A stretch of 64,000 nucleotides of DNA from Aphelenchoides besseyi (taxonomy: Eukaryota; Nematoda; Chromadorea; Rhabditida; Aphelenchoididae): the NCBI GenBank assembly GCA_024699855.1, contig JAMPIQ010000002.1, forward strand, positions 12,338,001 to 12,402,000, written 5' to 3'. The notes under the pieces were generated by a model, which worked only from the letters and a program-made list of their open reading frames with translations, was not told the DNA's origin and ran no database searches. The position numbers were made by a program, and so were the translations under genes. Shown in pieces: positions 9,995-23,400 of this stretch. Every line of letters starts with the position of its first letter. Within the stretch, counting starts at the first letter, position 1.

Positions 9995-12834
9995 TGTAAA
10001 CGCCGTAAACTCTAAAAACACAAGGCGGAAATAAGTTTATGTAAAATAGTGCTAACACGTCTTTAACCGCGATCCGAATCGCGAAAAGAAGCAAAGAACA
10101 ATACGAAAAGAATTTGCGTTAATGTGAAAATTTGAACACAACGTGAAGGATATCTCGGAAGTTTTCACGATCTTTGTCTTTGCAATAATAACAAAAGATG
10201 TTTCCCATTAAAAATTGATTGTGCGTAAGATCGTATTCAAAATCGTACTTTTACGGAAATTAATCTCCGAGCGGTTCCCACAAAACATCCCATTACATTT
10301 CAGTTTAGATCAATGCCGGTCAACAGAAAGGTGAAAAGCGTCGGTTATATCAACATCAGAACGAGATTTTAATTGGTATCGCGCTTGAATGACTCCGTGA
10401 TGCTACTGAAACTATGCATCACTGATTGCGCATGTATCTCTGCAAACTTAGATCGCATAAGATAAATGAGACACACAAACCAGCGAACCTTACAGTTCCA
10501 TTTGAACTGCATTCAAGACAAAGAGTCATATGGATACCGTAAGAACACAATCGACAAAATTGCTGATGCCTACCGTAATATGTGAATAACAAAAACACGT
10601 GAAAGATCAGAAGCAGACTAAGGTGAAACCGCTTAGCTTCTTTTTGTCGCAATCTCGTTCATGAGACGATCGCGATTAATTGAAATACGAACGTTGCGAG
10701 CTGTTCGGCCGTGATTAAGGAGCATTGTGAAAGACAATCTCTTGACACTTGTTTTTATGCTCTCCAACGAGGAGACTACCATAAACGTCATGAAACGACC
10801 GAGAGGAGCGGAGAAATTCCTCGTTGATGGATCACTAATGAAACTCAAAGAATCCACTCCGCAATCATTTCAAGCTCGCGCATTACTTACTCTCCGTTCG
10901 CAACACCCGAACATTTTTGGGTGGGTCTGTGGATTACTCATGATTATGGCATGTGTCTTTTCGTCACTCCGTCTACAGATGCAGTGATTTCGTTGATCGA
11001 AAAATGCACCGCGCTTCTTGGAAATCGCCAAAGATCACGCCACGCCCGCGCGACGGAACATGAGTCAAATTTCAAAATAGAAAGCATACGATAAACTAAT
11101 CGCCAAGACGTTCGAAGACTTTCTTGTAGCTCAAAGCTGTTCGTAGTGGCTACCCACGTCTAATCTCTGTGTATATATAAGCGCCACATAGTTCATAGAA
11201 AGGTTAACCATTGTATTTGCAGTCAAATTTCAATTAGTCACTGTTTACGTAAGAAAAATTTTGGTAGCAACATGTGGGTGGAAAGTTCGCTCTTCACGGA
11301 ACTCCAGTGATTCATGAACACAAATCACGGTGGGCACGTCATTTCGCTTGTTAATTGACATAACTTGGCGGTCACATAATTGAGGATTACCGGAAGCAAT
11401 TTGTTTGTGGAAGCATCCAGAAGATTACGTCGAATAGCTTATTTCAAGCGTATCCTCACTTCTCAGTTGTTCTAATTCAATAAACTTATTAATATGTTCG
11501 TGTCCATCGTTCATCACGATGGTCGTAAAATTTGCTCATTCCGACAAGTTGTTCGTCAGGATTAATGGGATCGCTCACTTTTTTCGTCGTGTTTAATGCC
11601 GAAGACGATGCAAATCGATCGAACGGCGGACTTTTCGTTGAGTTTGAAAACCACAGCATTGTCCGTAACACACGATTATAAATCGGCAGTCCGGTTATTG
11701 ATTCGCTCGAAACAGTTTGTTGGCGATTCATAAGAGAAATTGGTTTATTTATTGCACAATTCGAGTTCATTTCACTGAGCTCTTCGCAGACTCCAACCAG
11801 TTTTTTCGAAACGTAGAACAACAGTTGGATTTCGGACGACGAGTGCCATGTAATTGCCTTCAACTTGTTCTGTAGATTTACAGTCGATCATCGAGGAGAA
11901 GAAAACGGAGATGATACGACGTTTCCTTCGAACGCTCATTGTGAGAATAAGATGCAGCGAAGTTTGTCGAAAACAATTCGATGTGTCTGGAAATCGAACA
12001 GTCAATCACTGGAGGATTTCTTAGTGCAATACACGAAGAGTAGGAATCTCAGTAAAAAGATATGTCGACTCCCTTGTGAAGTGTGTTGATTCAATTTATT
12101 CGAACAAACTAATGAAGCCAAAGACAGCGTCTTAATTGAAACGGGCGCGTATATTCGGCCAACTAAAAGATGTCCGATACAACACGTCTTTTTAATTGGA
12201 TGTCAATGCTAACGCGCAGTTGTCGATTAACTAATTTCATAACATCGGTCCGAAAGCTCGCGTGCAAGCGCTTTAACTCGATGGAAACAAATGCTCGGCA
12301 ATTAAGATTACTGTATAGCATGTTTGGAGCTTTTTTCGTTAACAAGGATTCTCGTTGTAAACTCAAACAGAAGCCACGATGTTGTGTGCTATTCGTTACT
12401 ATCGATCAGTTTTCTATCGGTACGACTGACATGTGCAACGGAGGTAATTTGGTGGGGAAACAAATTTACGAATTCGTTGCAAACATTTCGTAGCAATTCG
12501 GCCACTTTTCAGAAGCACTTCGGCAATCAAAATCGGCCGTTGACTTTTGAATGGACGGGAGATCTCGTTCTTTTTGTTGTTTTCCTTTTATTTAACTACT
12601 ACGACCAACTCCTACACGCCAATAAAAATGCGCAGTCATCTGGTGGTACACTTTTAAAGACAAACATTTGGAAATTCGTTTTATTTGATCATGTAACATA
12701 AAACAAAGTGGAGAAGAAACTGCAAATTGAAGTGAAGTTCAAGCAGCTTCCGATCAATGTCGAATATACAAAAATTAACATGGTTTACTCATTGGTATTA
12801 AAACGGAGCAGCAGATTAGAACGTGTGATCGAAT
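9995..12834. other. region with unassigned ORFs
   Basis: Contains short frames on both strands. The most protein-like is a minus-strand frame at 11863-11489 listed separately. A TATATATA stretch at about 11168-11176 lies near a short plus-strand frame but no supported gene follows. Minus-strand frames at 10857-10419 have possible splice signals but no consistent chain. Confidence 0.35.
11489..11847 (-). CDS. hypothetical protein, 3' exon only
   Basis: An open frame of about 120 residues, Ser/Asn/Lys-rich, ending at a stop at 11489. Its first part looks like a continuing helix rather than a natural N-terminus, so an upstream exon is likely (frames at 11870-12005 carry similar composition), but I could not find a splice that keeps phase. 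No family recognised, and the frame could be spurious. Confidence 0.3.
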
Positions 12835-13675
<841 letters not shown>

Positions 13676-13980
13676 TTAAAGAATGCTATCGATAAAACAA
13701 ACGCAATGAAATGGAGGATTAACACGAGTTCAATCGAACCGCCAAAATCTTCGTGTTTGTGAGCAGCTTTTTAATTGGCCGTCCGGAATTTTGGCCGCTC
13801 AGTTCATTTGGGAATCTGGACTCCGCCTTTCAGTCTCTTACGGTCGATCAACAGGCTTTCGGATGTAAGTCCATTGGCCGATCAATATCGTCATTTGTTT
13901 TCACGAGTTTAATATCAATAACACAACAAAACTTTGAGGATAAATAAAATAAATTTCTGCAGATTTTGGAGTCAATTAAG

Positions 13981-15208
13981 TTATTCAATCTTGTTCGCAT
14001 AGCGTTCTTGATACTCTCGAACACGCTTCTTGTGCACACCCAACATGACAAATGGAACGAAAAGTTGTTTGAAGACCCAGAAACTAATCATCGTACCGAA
14101 TGCAACCTAATGGAAAATGTAATTGTCGTACGAAATAGTAATGTTTACCTGCATATCGTGAGCAAAACAACCTGTGGACAAGCGGAAACGACCAATAATA
14201 TTTACCGCATATTTCGCAAATGTTTTGGGATCAACAACAAAAATGTCGTTTGCTTCGGTGGTTTCATATGATGCAATTTTGGTGGCAACCAACAGAGGAA
14301 TCAAACATTGAATCTTGACATTCGTGTGTGCAAACTCGTCAGCCAAACAATCGGAGTAGAAACTGATAGCCGCTTTGCTTGCTGGATATGTGCACATGTA
14401 GGGTAATGGTCGCCAACCCTGAAAGTATCGACTTCTACATATTGAATGCAACGATTAAGCTCACAGTCATGCTCGCCATATTGACAATAATTCCGCAATC
14501 TCGTTTCAACATTCCCGGCAGAATAAGTTCGGTCATCTGAACTGGAATTGACGACTCGGAAGAATCGAAAACAAACCCGCAAATTTGACATCAAATTCAC
14601 TTTCATTATTTTGGACGGCAAACCGGGCGGCTGTTCAATGAAATTGGCAACAAGTTCCGGAGCGATTCCAACGCAATTGACTAAAAAACGAAAACACATC
14701 GAACAGTCAAGTTGTTGAGTTTTTACTCAAAATTCCCACTTCCAGTTCTTGCAATTCGTTGGGCAAGTTGTTCACGTCATCTTTTTCGAAATCGAAAATT
14801 GCCGTCTTAATCTCACAATCAAATCGTTCTTCTGCAAAATACACATCGAAGTTAAGCTTCCTATACGAAGAACTTACTTAAGTCCTTGACGATTTTATCC
14901 AGTTTCTTTTCATTTCGCGCGATCAGAAACAACTTTCGAATGCCACGAGCTGCGCACAGTTCATCGATATACGCTTTGCCAATACCATCAGTGCAGCCCG
15001 TTACCACTGTAAGGATGTGATTTTGAAGTTAATCGAACTTACCCGTCCATTTGTCTTTGTAGGGACTCAAATCCAACGGTCGTGAAAGAAAGTGTCCGTA
15101 GATACTCATAACGAAAATGTAGGAAAACTTTAAGAGACGATATGACACCCATGCTTTTAACCACCAAAGGCCCAAATTAAGAAACACGTCGAAAAGAACG
15201 TGCAACAT
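13981..15208 (-). CDS. short-chain dehydrogenase, LET-767/17beta-HSD12-like
   Basis: Seven exons: 15208-15043, 15006-14878, 14831-14727, 14680-14577, 14536-14465, 14418-14149 and 14106-13981. They give 323 residues, the usual length of the family (LET-767 is about 316). An N-terminal membrane segment (about residues 5-35) precedes the NAD(P) fold. TGCTDGIG at about 58-65 is the cofactor motif. INCVG replaces the usual NNVG. Catalytic Ser lies in NMASMTG (about 190), followed by YPASK with Tyr 203 and Lys 207. The C-terminus has a second hydrophobic stretch and a basic tail. LET-767-type enzymes reduce 3-ketoacyl-CoA during fatty-acid elongation at the ER and may act on steroids; the substrate here is inferred only from the family. 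Confidence 0.9.
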
Positions 15209-17314
15209 CTAAATCTTAATGTTAACACTTGTCTTTATTTTAACGCATTAGTCATATATACGAATTGAGCACGAATCAAAGCTCGTAATAGAACGATTTT
15301 CAGAGAAAAATAAAAACTTAAGTTGCAGAGTCTTCGTGAAGATCGCAATCAACGATCGAAGGGCATTGAACTCGGAGGTTCAAGTTGCGCCACAAACTGT
15401 TCTCTCGTTTGCAATGAAACAACGTCGTTTGTCGATTGAACTTTTCAGACGATGGAAACGGACAGTTTTGAGGAACAAAACTTGTCGGTTTGCTGCCGAC
15501 TAACAGAGCGTATCCAACGTCTTGCAGGTAAATCAGAGCGTTTATTGAAATTTTGTTCAAACCCGATTTTCTTTGTGATCGGACGGCGAAAAGCACAATA
15601 AAAATGTTCGCGCAAGGCGCATCCCGCTGATGCATGTTGTTGCTCATTTGACGGTCGAACGGACGAGCCACTTACTTTGCGACGACATCCCGGACACGTC
15701 AAACTTTTCAAACATTTCGTCGGCTTGTCGGCCTTCAAATGACCTTTTACCGATCGTCGTTGTCGCGCGTTTCGGACTTGCGGTCACCGAGAATCATAAG
15801 CTAAGTATCGACAAATTGCGGCTAATTAATGAACAACAATAATATTCAACAAGAAATCTGTTTTTGAAAGGGATCAACGTTCAAGAGCGTGCAGAAATCA
15901 ACAACTAATAAAACAATAAATGAATGTACACAAGTCAATCTAAACGAAATGGCCATGGATTTCGAGCAAAACGTGCAAGATGTGAAGATCGAGAGACTAA
16001 TGGATTGCCGATCGAACTGCGTGTTCTCGAACGTTCGTCGCAAACAGAAAAAGAATGTCGATCGTCTTAAATATGAGATTTTGTTTAATACGCCCACGCG
16101 TTGTTGTTGATCTATTGTAAGATTGTTGACTGCAAACCATGACTTTAGCTGGGACTTAATAGCGAGCTTTCGAGATATAAAAGTTGAAAGTTTAATGAAC
16201 ACAAAAACAAACGGTTGCGGACTGAATAGCTATTAGATTTAAAAGATTTCCTCATTATTCCTCTTTTGTAATTAGCTTTGTTCTGAGCGGTTTTCAGTGG
16301 ATTTAAGAACTCCAACATTTGAAAGTCAATCGATTAACTGGTTTGTTATTTTTGAACATTTTGAGAACACTGTGTCGAGCAGAAACAAGTACGTGATGCT
16401 CACAAATCGATTAATATGCTGCAAATTTACTTCCGAGACACGATTTGTTATTTGACGAATTCGAATTAACCTGAGAGTGGAAATCAGGTGCCATTGAATA
16501 GCTAACGACAGTTTTTGACGTCTATTTTTCGGCGGCTTTGATGCATTCGTCTACGAATTTGCGTCACTTCGTTGCAGCCGAGTGAACTAGATCTGATTTT
16601 GCGAGATTATAACTCCGTTTCTAGTTTGCTCGTTGTTGTCTTATCATTTGTAACCGACCAAATTCATCAGAGCAAACTGCACGCACTCAACCATTGAAAA
16701 CCGTTTACAAATTGTTATCCTCTTTATTGCAAGTATACGGTAGTTCTTTATTATAAAATGAACTTGTTTACACAACTTTACACAGAAGTTTCAATTGAAC
16801 ACTACGTTTAGTGAAAGAATGATATGGTAAATGGGACAGTAATTCAGAAAGAAATTAAAGCTCACCAGGATTTAAACGAACTATCCGAAACAGCAGATCA
16901 AGAACAAGTGCGTCTTTTGGCGTGAAAGGAATATGAAACTGAGATCAAGAATTAACGAAATGAGTAAATGGAAAAACAAGTGATTGAATATTTATGTTTA
17001 AATTAAGTGTTAAATGACATTTCAAAGGTTGATTGATGTTTTGAAGTTAAAGCAATTGTAATGAGCAAACATTGTAAACGTGGGTTATTTTGATTAAATT
17101 GCAAAGTTTACTTGCCACCTGTTATTGTTCCGCTGCCAGTCGACAATCTTGAGCACTACGAAATGTACTGTATGCTCAATGGAGAGAAAGAGATTTCGAA
17201 AGAGGGTTAGATGGTCTTAATTTGCACTCATAAGTCGTGCGTGGAACCGGCAGGTGAAATGGAACACGAAAAAAAAGTAGTTCAATACGAACGGTATGTC
17301 GTCGAGCGCAACAG
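15209..17314. other. intergenic region with small unsupported ORFs
   Basis: Minus-strand frames around 15740-15318 can be joined by a good donor (GTAAGT, about 15676) in two different phases, giving two incompatible products, so no model is given. A plus-strand frame at 15889-16110 (73 residues, ending in a Cys-Cys) is listed in the findings. From 16200 to 17314 I see nothing. Confidence 0.4.
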
Positions 17315-18234
17315 CTAACCGTTTGACGTCGCCTCTTCATGTTCGTCTGCAAATCCAATAACCGCTGCGTTCACACTGTAGCCATCTGGTGTTTGACCGA
17401 TACAGAATCCAGCTCGTGCATCGAAAACATAGTGAGGAAGATTGAGTCCGAATTCGTCTTCTTTCCGATTTGCATCTTTAGTTACAAACACATTCCAACG
17501 ATGGCCGGTTTCCGCATAAAACAACTGGGCAAGATTTTGAGCTGTAGTGTAAATCATCGATTTTACGTAACTGCGTGAACTAAAAATTTAGATTATTGCA
17601 GTAGTACAAAAACGAATAAGATGGCAATATTGAATTAGTGTAAGCACACAAGATCAATCGAAATACGAACCTCGCTTCTGAACTCGAATCAGATTTCCCA
17701 TTCTTCTTCAACGAATAAGCAGACATAAGTTCGCGTAATGCTGAATGTGGACAGATGTCGATTTCGACCACCGAAGAGATTTTAGCTTTGCGCCAAACGT
17801 AATGTCGTTGATCTTGATTTGTTGGCAGTTTACGATAACCCGTTCGAAACACTTCCAGAAAGACTGTATCATTGACTAACAGACGACAACGGCTTGGTTG
17901 TGGATTAATTGAATGCACGTGCCAATCAACGCGTTTTTCCACTACCAGATCCCTATTTCCGACAATAACGGCGCCCCAAGTGCCTAGAATAAGTGATTCC
18001 GTTTAGAATATCAGAAGTCAATAGCTTACCGGACAGATTTTCCTGTGCTATTTGACGAGCTTTTGTTGCACATTCGTCCAAATCGCTGTTACACTCGATA
18101 CTCCGAAACTTTTGCTTAAGCGACTCTTCGAAACGACAGAAATCCGAACTGGAAATAGCGATCAATTGAGTCGACCAGATCGCTGTCAACAGAACAAATG
18201 GCCGGAGGAGGAGAGACCGCCATTTCGAAATCAT
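17315..18234 (-). CDS. secreted protein of unknown family
   Basis: Three exons, 18234-18030, 17983-17671 and 17579-17315, close in frame to 260 residues. Residues 1-27 look like a signal peptide (Leu/Ala/Ile-rich after MISKWR). The mature part has about six cysteines, a short Cys cluster near its N-terminus, a GTWGAVIVGNRDL segment at the exon 1/2 junction and a C-terminal half with FYAETGHRWNVFVTK and ARAGFCIGQTPDGY. There is no membrane segment or GPI signal after the signal peptide. The regular alternation of hydrophobic residues suggests a compact alpha/beta domain. I do not recognise the family and assign no function. Confidence 0.8.
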
Positions 18235-20449
18235 ACTCTTCCTACAACAGAACTGATAGTTAACAGATGAGTAAAATTCGCGCAAAATTTCGCGGGCTTA
18301 AATGAAGTACCGAGAGATCCAAAGATAAGCCGAGGAATATGGTGAATATCGATAAGCCGTAGGATTCAAATCAATGATGAGACTCGATAGTAATAACCAG
18401 TGCGGAACGGTGCGTAAGATATTGACGCGGAAGTTTATCCGGATACCTGCGTTCTGTTGGCCGACATTCCAACCGTAGATACGATCAACGAAACAAAAAA
18501 AGCTTTTAACTACAGAGTATAAGTCACTAGTTCATTAAAGTTCAAACATCTTTCTTATTGAGATGACAATCAGAAACAAAAAAGTTGACCTTAAAAATAT
18601 TTTTATCAAAAGTTGTTTCACGATTTACCAGAGAACTCAGGTTGTTTAACGGAATAATCAAAGTGTTTTTTAAGCAAACAGACAGCTAAGAACCTAAGGT
18701 CATTGTATCGATTTCGAGAAGTTTCGTACGTACTCTCAAACTACCACTACGATACCCTCTCTAAATCAAACTAAAAACACTCGAGTTGATAGAGAAGACG
18801 ACGCGGATGCTCCGCCAACGAGCATTCGAATTGTGATTGAATGCCTACAACAGGACGATATTCTGTTTATATTCGAATTTGGTAGAAGAGTTCTCAAATT
18901 TTTGATTCGAAAAGTTTGCTAATTCAGTACGACAACCAATAGTAACCACCCAACTTTATGGGTCTGGTTAAATGCTCGAGTACTCAAGCACAACGCGGAG
19001 AACAAAAAGCGAAGAGGATTGAAGAGAGAATCCGTGTAAAGAAGTGATTGCACCGTGTGATTTTAACACAAAACTTGAAACTTTTTGTTCAATTACCGAA
19101 CTGAAATTACACAAAAAGAACCTGAATAGCAATTGACTCCAAGAAACACGCGTGTGATTGTCGTTGTCCTTGCATAGCACATAAGTTACTGTACAGTGAT
19201 AGTGGGGATGTGCAGCAAATTTGATTGTCTACAGAATCCAAAACTACGGTTAATTTAATGTACCGCCCAAACAAATGGTCAACATAATTTTTTTACGCCA
19301 ACATTTAGGGCATCGGCTAATCAATAATTCAATGATGTTCCGCTTCAGAATAGGCGCTAACAACTTATGCAACTTTGGACGATCGGTCGATTAACCGGAT
19401 GAGCAGAATCATTTTTGTGACATTTGGCACAGAAATTCAACTAGAGAAACAATTCACTTATTCGAAATCAAACTACCAGCTACATAAGACTATCAAGTTA
19501 AGATAATTGCTAGAAATGATGTTGTTTTTAGCAGCAGTTTGGTATTTTATTGAGTTTACTCGACATTACAATGATAAGTGGCTTACACAACAAAGACGTT
19601 TTCTAAAAACGTCTGCTGTTTATTACAATAGTTCGAAACGTATGTTCAGATCGTGACCTTTTCAAAGCACCCGGACCTTTAACACTTCAATAACATAATC
19701 AAATAGATCTGACGTTTTTCGTGACCACAGTCTGTCTACTTAATTGGATAAAACGCTTGAAGGTTCATGACTTTATTTTAGTTAACTCGTACATTGAACT
19801 TACATGTTCGCCCCCCAAACAATAAGCAGACAAATTAGACCAAAAACCAACGGCTGGTGGCTTTCGAAGTTTTAACATACTGTCAACCACACTCGTTGAA
19901 CTCAAACAGCCATCTTACACTTTCGCCAAAACTGCAGACATAAAACTACCTGATTGTAATCCGACAATCAGGATGTAGTTTCGGTTCATTTGTGTAATAA
20001 ACTTAACGTAAAAACTTTTCCTTTTCACTTTATGGTTTGTGTGCAAACGTAAAAAAAGACTCAAAAATTCATTCTCAACTGTTTATAGAAAATACACCTG
20101 CATGTAAAAAGGAGAAATTACCAAAAGAGCTCGTGCACTATTACGCACACGGATTCAAAAGAACATGTCGAACAAACACATTCAATCAAAACTTGAAGAT
20201 GTAGTTTTGCACAACACTAACGAGCATCAATCAAATTAAAAGTTTATATAGGCCAACAAACATCTTGATATGCATAATACTGCTGATACCCGCCTACGTA
20301 CACGTATTTCAAAGGTTACAAACATGATTGTCAATTCAGTAAAGAGCAGTCATCGTTCGGTGAATTCGCCCACTGGAACTCGGTTATAACGCAAAAACAG
20401 GAATTTCGGCAGAATTTACAGAGATACGAAGTGATTTGCACTAAAGAAG
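18235..20449. other. intergenic region, no gene seen
   Basis: AT-rich sequence lying between the 5' end of the secreted-protein gene and the 3' end of the huntingtin gene. No frame above about 70 codons and no consistent splice chain. It includes a short inverted repeat (CTGATTGT.../...ACAATCAG at about 19951-19971). Confidence 0.5.
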
Positions 20450-23400
20450 TCATCCGATAAGAGGGATTAGGAAGTTAAAACCAACCATTGATAAAAAAAT
20501 ACTCTTGGATCTGTCGTAACAAAAGCGAACAAAATTAACGTCTAAGTCTTGTCCTAAAAGCAAATGCACGCTAAAAGATTTCGAGTTAAAAACGCTATAA
20601 TCATTCTAAAACTTACAGTAAATGACTTTCATTGGCCGACGATAATGAACACAATATAATAGTGCACAAAAATGTGGAAAATTGGCTTGGTGTAAGTAAA
20701 TTAAGTTGCGGTAATATGATTGTTTTCGTCAACTCTATGGTAGTTCGCTGCTGTTCAGAAACCATAAATCGAAGAACGAAATAGAAAAGATAATAGATGT
20801 TGCGATCGTAACTTGACATCACCAGATTTCCATTTTTTGCTCCCAAAATTACGATGTTCAACAACAAATTGATGACCTTCGTTTTGTCCAAAACGGTGTA
20901 TATCAGTCGAGCAATTGCGGGAAGAAAGTTACTCGTGTACTTGTTGACTGTATAGAACGCCATTCTGAAAACAACACGTAATGTTGTTTGTTTCTAATTA
21001 TTGCAAATTCTTCAGCAAAAATTTACATGTTAAGCTGCTTTTGGAAATCTGATTCGAATGATGCGATCTGATCCGCCGTTAAACGATCTTTGTGTTGTGC
21101 AAGACGATAAATGCAAGTGCAATACACCGACAGAGCATAAGGAAAATGCAACGGTCGTAGTTGGTAAGTGTCGAAGAGCTCTGAAATCGGTACTAATTCC
21201 AGAAATAAATCTCCTCTCCTACCCACAGCCACTTCACGAAAGGTCTCACAATAAGAGACGTTGTGAATAACCAAAGTTTGAATTCCATTCGATATCAATC
21301 GACGTTGCCAAGTGGGTATTCGTGGATCGATGAACAAATTGCGCAAAAACTGAGAAAACTAATTTCTTCATTCGTACTAACTTACTTCAATAAATTTGTT
21401 GGCGTTTTCGGTTTCTGGCGGTACGATCTGTTCAACGAGTCGAAAAGCGACAACCAAAATCAATTCATGATATTGAACAGACTCAAAATCTCTAAAGGTC
21501 AGCAAATTGACTGATTTGAAGCAAACACTCACCCTACATTCAACAAGTCCATTGCACTATTGAGTCTGTAAACTTCGGTGAGAATGAAATCAAAAGCCGA
21601 AAGCAAAATTGAATTGTACTCTTCTACGTTAACTGATTGTAACAAATACAAGATCCCATGAAGAGTCAAAAAGGTCACAGAGGTCGAGCTCGACTCCAAT
21701 CCCGTCTTTACAAAACATTCTGTTGCTTGACAGACTTCTGATTTGTTGCACGACGGATCAATGGTTTCCTGAAAGAAAACGATAAAACACTATTGTTCAT
21801 GTTTCTTACAAGATCGGCAATTGAAACACACTTAAGCAGAGTGTAGATTATCAAACCGTTGGCTGCATGCTCATCATATTCATGTCGATTAAACAACGCC
21901 TTCAATTCAACGTAAACCGAACTGTAGTAAGAAGCATCGTTGAAGAAGTCAGACAATATAGCAAACTGAACATATCAAGTCTTTTTTCCCACTCACTAAT
22001 CGACTTACCGATTTCAACGTGGCAGTCAACAAAGGAAGTGGCAACTTGTGAAAACCTTGACGGCACCAATGAAAGAAATTCTCTAATAACGATTTCAACG
22101 AGGACGACGTATCCAAATCGGTGCTTGCTGACAAGAGATAGTTGCTCACGCTTGACTTCATGCCACTCATATCGGGTGTTGTAGGATTTGTAGAAGTGGC
22201 TTCCAATTCACCGCTAATTGACCACAAATAATAGACTGATGTTTGGCCGACGGAATAGAATCGCTGGTTGAATTCGTTGCGCTCAATGTTTCGAACAAAA
22301 GTCAACTGAGGTTCAAATTCAAACTCAATAGAATTTCGGGCAATGGACGCGTGTTTTCCGTTTCTAAAATTTGAAAATAAAATCCACAAAAACATGAAAG
22401 TTCATTACAATGATTGTAGAAATAGATAACTATCACGTGTTTGACGGGGTTTTATCAAATATTCGCTGTTCACCGTATCGCCGGGTATCGGATAGAGCAA
22501 CGATTGAACGATCATGTTCGTAAGTGCGTCTACTGCTACACTGCTTGCTTGAATCTGTTCGCTTATTTTCTGCAATCTTGCAGTTCATTATTCTTGTTTT
22601 CTTGTACTTTACCTGAACATCTTCGGCATTCAACTCGTCTCCAGTTGGTGTCGAACAAAGAACACCAAACAATGACATCCACCAGTCTTCGAATTGGCTC
22701 TTTTGAGTCCAACCCAAGAGTAAAACGCGTCGAACAAAATCGTTCAAAATCTCCGGATCGTTTAGCATGTGAATATTAATCAACGGAACGTGCAGTTTAT
22801 CGTTCTTTCCCACCATATTCAACGACCAGTCTCGACTAAATTCGACACTATGTTAATTTTTGCAGTGAAAATTACGTTAAAGCGTGTCTTGGAACAACAA
22901 ACATCTTCGAGAAGACGGGTACACGAATGATCGCTTGAATTTGTCACATATAATCCAAACAGACGGTCTTTTAACTCACAACATAACGTTCGATGAACAG
23001 TTCTGTGGAATTTAGAGTCCGAACGAGCGAAGAGAAAAAGTAAATGCGCAGCACGTTGAATCAAATTAAAGGACTCCAGAATCTCTTCTTTCAATCGTTC
23101 TGAAGTTGTGCATTCCGATTTCAAATCCACTTTCCAATGATTGCGGTTCATCTTGAATCGTGACGCTTTCGGTACACTCTAAAAACCTTTTAATCGACCA
23201 TCGTATGAGGAACAACTTTACCTGCTCTAAGTTTTCAATCAGTAGCCGTAGAAACTGGCACAGATGTTCAATTGACAGGTAGTCGTTAGCAAAATAGTCT
23301 TTGATGTTTGAGCGATAGAAAAGCTCTTGGAGTGCTTTGTAGAAATCGCATCCAACAGTGGTCCCCAATACATTTGCCTCAATCTTGATGCGCATTACTT

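Noticed and set aside
10419..10857. possible secreted peptide gene on the minus strand
   Set aside because: A hydrophobic stretch and a GTAGGC donor are present, but no frame joins to a sensible second exon and no amidation or dibasic pattern is seen.
11160..11280. TATATATA as a core promoter
   Set aside because: No supported coding exon lies downstream on either strand at a sensible distance.
15318..15740. CxxC-containing minus-strand ORF pair
   Set aside because: One donor joins two mutually exclusive frames; neither product is recognisable, and one needs a TTG start.
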